A stretch of 64,000 bases of DNA from positions 1 through 64,000 of the forward strand of contig CAZRHE010000010.1 of the NCBI GenBank assembly GCA_964599875.1, written 5' to 3'. This document shows positions 63,463 through 64,000 of the stretch, one piece after another. Origin of the DNA: RGIG4097 sp964599875. Lineage in GTDB: Bacteria; Bacillota; Clostridia; Christensenellales; CAG-917. The position numbers were made by a program, and so were the translations under genes. The stretch's first letter is position 1, and each line of letters begins with the position of its first letter. The notes beneath the pieces are model-generated. The model worked only from the letters and a program-made list of their open reading frames with translations, had not been told where the DNA came from and did not search any database.

Positions 63463-63713
63463 CAAAAAACCGTGCTTTTCCCAAGGGAAATGCCGTTTTG
63501 CTTGTCCGCTGAAAATTGCAAAAACCGCAAAAAAACCGCATTTTTCAAGGGGTAAATAGTTTTTGACGGTTTCTATGCGGATTTCAATTTTTACTTGTCG
63601 TCCACAAGTTTTTCTGTTTGCAATATTGAAATAATTCTCCGTTCGCAACAAAAAATCAAATAGTTAATCATCTAATCAATTTTGCAAAAAACTATGTTTT
63701 TCCAAGGGTAAAT
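63463..63713. repeat. Three direct repeats of a 29-30-base motif
   Basis: Copies at 63463-63491, 63528-63557 and 63685-63713 share CAAAAAA, a short variable part, TTTTTCCAAGGG and AAAT. They lie between the two divergent starts and upstream of the right-hand promoter. Confidence 0.75.
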
Positions 63714-63788
63714 CATCTCCGCCGACAAAATTACTCCCCGAAAAACATAACTTTTTGCAACTTTTCCACCAAAAAACAAAATTTTTGC

Positions 63789-63817
63789 TTTACACGATTA
63801 CATTTTCATAATACAAT
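63789..63817 (+). promoter_or_regulatory. Sigma-A promoter of the gene at the right edge
   Basis: TTTACA (63789-63794), a 17-base spacer and TACAAT (63812-63817) would give a leader of about 80 bases. The leader contains a GCGC-GCTAT-GCGC hairpin near 63836-63850. Confidence 0.75.
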
Positions 63818-63904
63818 ATTAGGAGAACTATCGTGTGCGCGCTATGCGCATATAGACGTTTCGCCATATGGGAACGGCACCGCAGGCAAAAACAAGGAGT
63901 ATCG

Positions 63905-64000
63905 ATGAAAGCAAAATCGAACGCAAAAACGAATATCTTCCAAAGAGCGAGCAAACTCGCCGTTTTTGCATTGCTGTTTGTCCTTGCTCTCGGCGTTATG
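63905..64000 (+). CDS. 5' end of a second secreted surface protein, cut by the window edge
   Basis: Thirty-two codons are visible: a lysine- and asparagine-rich start (MKAKSNAKTNIFQ) followed by RASKLAVFALLFVLALGVM. This is a signal peptide closely similar to that of the 6269-aa protein (KVARATVFALLFVLCLGACL). AAGGAG lies five bases before the ATG. The shared signal peptide and divergent arrangement suggest a paralogous surface protein, but the mature part is outside the window. Confidence 0.8.
   Translation, partial: MKAKSNAKTNIFQRASKLAVFALLFVLALGVM

Larger units (their letters stand above)
62959..63904. other. Regulatory intergenic region between two divergent surface-protein genes
   Basis: No gene is supported in this 946-base stretch. 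It holds a GTCATTC repeat (63059-63095), an inverted GGGGACGG element (63111-63216), a -10-like sequence for the giant gene (63380-63385), three copies of a CAAAAAAC...CCAAGGG-AAAT motif and the promoter and leader of the gene at the right edge. Confidence 0.75.

Noticed and set aside
63143..63651. Minus-strand frames in the intergenic region near the right edge
   Set aside because: They overlap dispersed repeats and the triple motif, have no ribosome site, and share no features with known proteins.
63818..63904. Riboswitch in the leader of the right-edge gene
   Set aside because: Hairpins are present, but I could not match the conserved core of c-di-GMP, preQ1, glycine or other known classes.

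Overview
The window reads as one scaffold of a monoderm, Clostridia-like Firmicute, probably a metagenome-assembled genome because it contains a 100-N scaffold gap at 37294-37393. The evidence for this assignment is HemZ-type coproporphyrinogen oxidase, a TIGR04086-type membrane protein, McsB-ClpC, a bifunctional RelA/SpoT, strong sigma-A promoters (TTGACA-like, 17 bp, TATAAT-like), AAGGAGG ribosome sites and SipW/TasA-style secreted proteins. The exact lineage cannot be fixed without database searches. GC content is moderate over most of the window, and visibly lower around 30.4-36.3 kb.

Region 1 (1-24.8 kb, nearly all minus strand) is a housekeeping block. It holds hemZ, an MBL hydrolase, relA, recJ, secDF, a divergent TIGR04086 gene, yajC, tgt, queA and ruvBAC. 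It continues with a degenerate ABC ATPase, an HD nucleotidase, pgi, a TIM-barrel isomerase, a short HPF, clpC, mcsB, galU and galE. The only gene-free part is 9.8-10.5 kb, which is a mosaic of dispersed repeats.

Region 2 (24.9-30.2 kb, plus strand) runs dinB, a double-SIS protein, a Na/Pi cotransporter with a PhoU-like tail, rdgB and a YfcE-type phosphodiesterase. The last three genes are translationally coupled. Region 3 (30.2-36.3 kb) looks like an islet. A two-component system plus ABC-2 exporter is flanked by a 37-bp direct repeat that copies the end and terminator of the phosphodiesterase gene. It is followed by an AT-rich DUF262/HNH (GmrSD-like) gene and a noncoding stretch. That stretch holds an imperfect inverted-repeat element and an array of about ten different small hairpins joined by recurring linkers. 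A five-tRNA operon (Gly-Arg-His-Gln-Lys) lies against it.

Region 4 (36.9-41.7 kb) has a 56-aa small protein, the scaffold gap with a CTAC microsatellite, a GPH sugar symporter, an EamA transporter and a PI-PLC-like protein. Region 5 (41.8-63.0 kb, minus strand) is the most striking part. One operon encodes a 6269-residue secreted protein made of five blocks of GLUG repeats, with an inserted discoidin-like domain and an MBG-like Ig region. Directly downstream are two TasA/SipW-type secreted proteins and a small BspA-like leucine-rich protein. No sortase motif is visible. A divergent gene at the right edge, cut by the window end, begins with a closely similar signal peptide. This suggests a locus of giant surface proteins with a repeat-rich control region between them.
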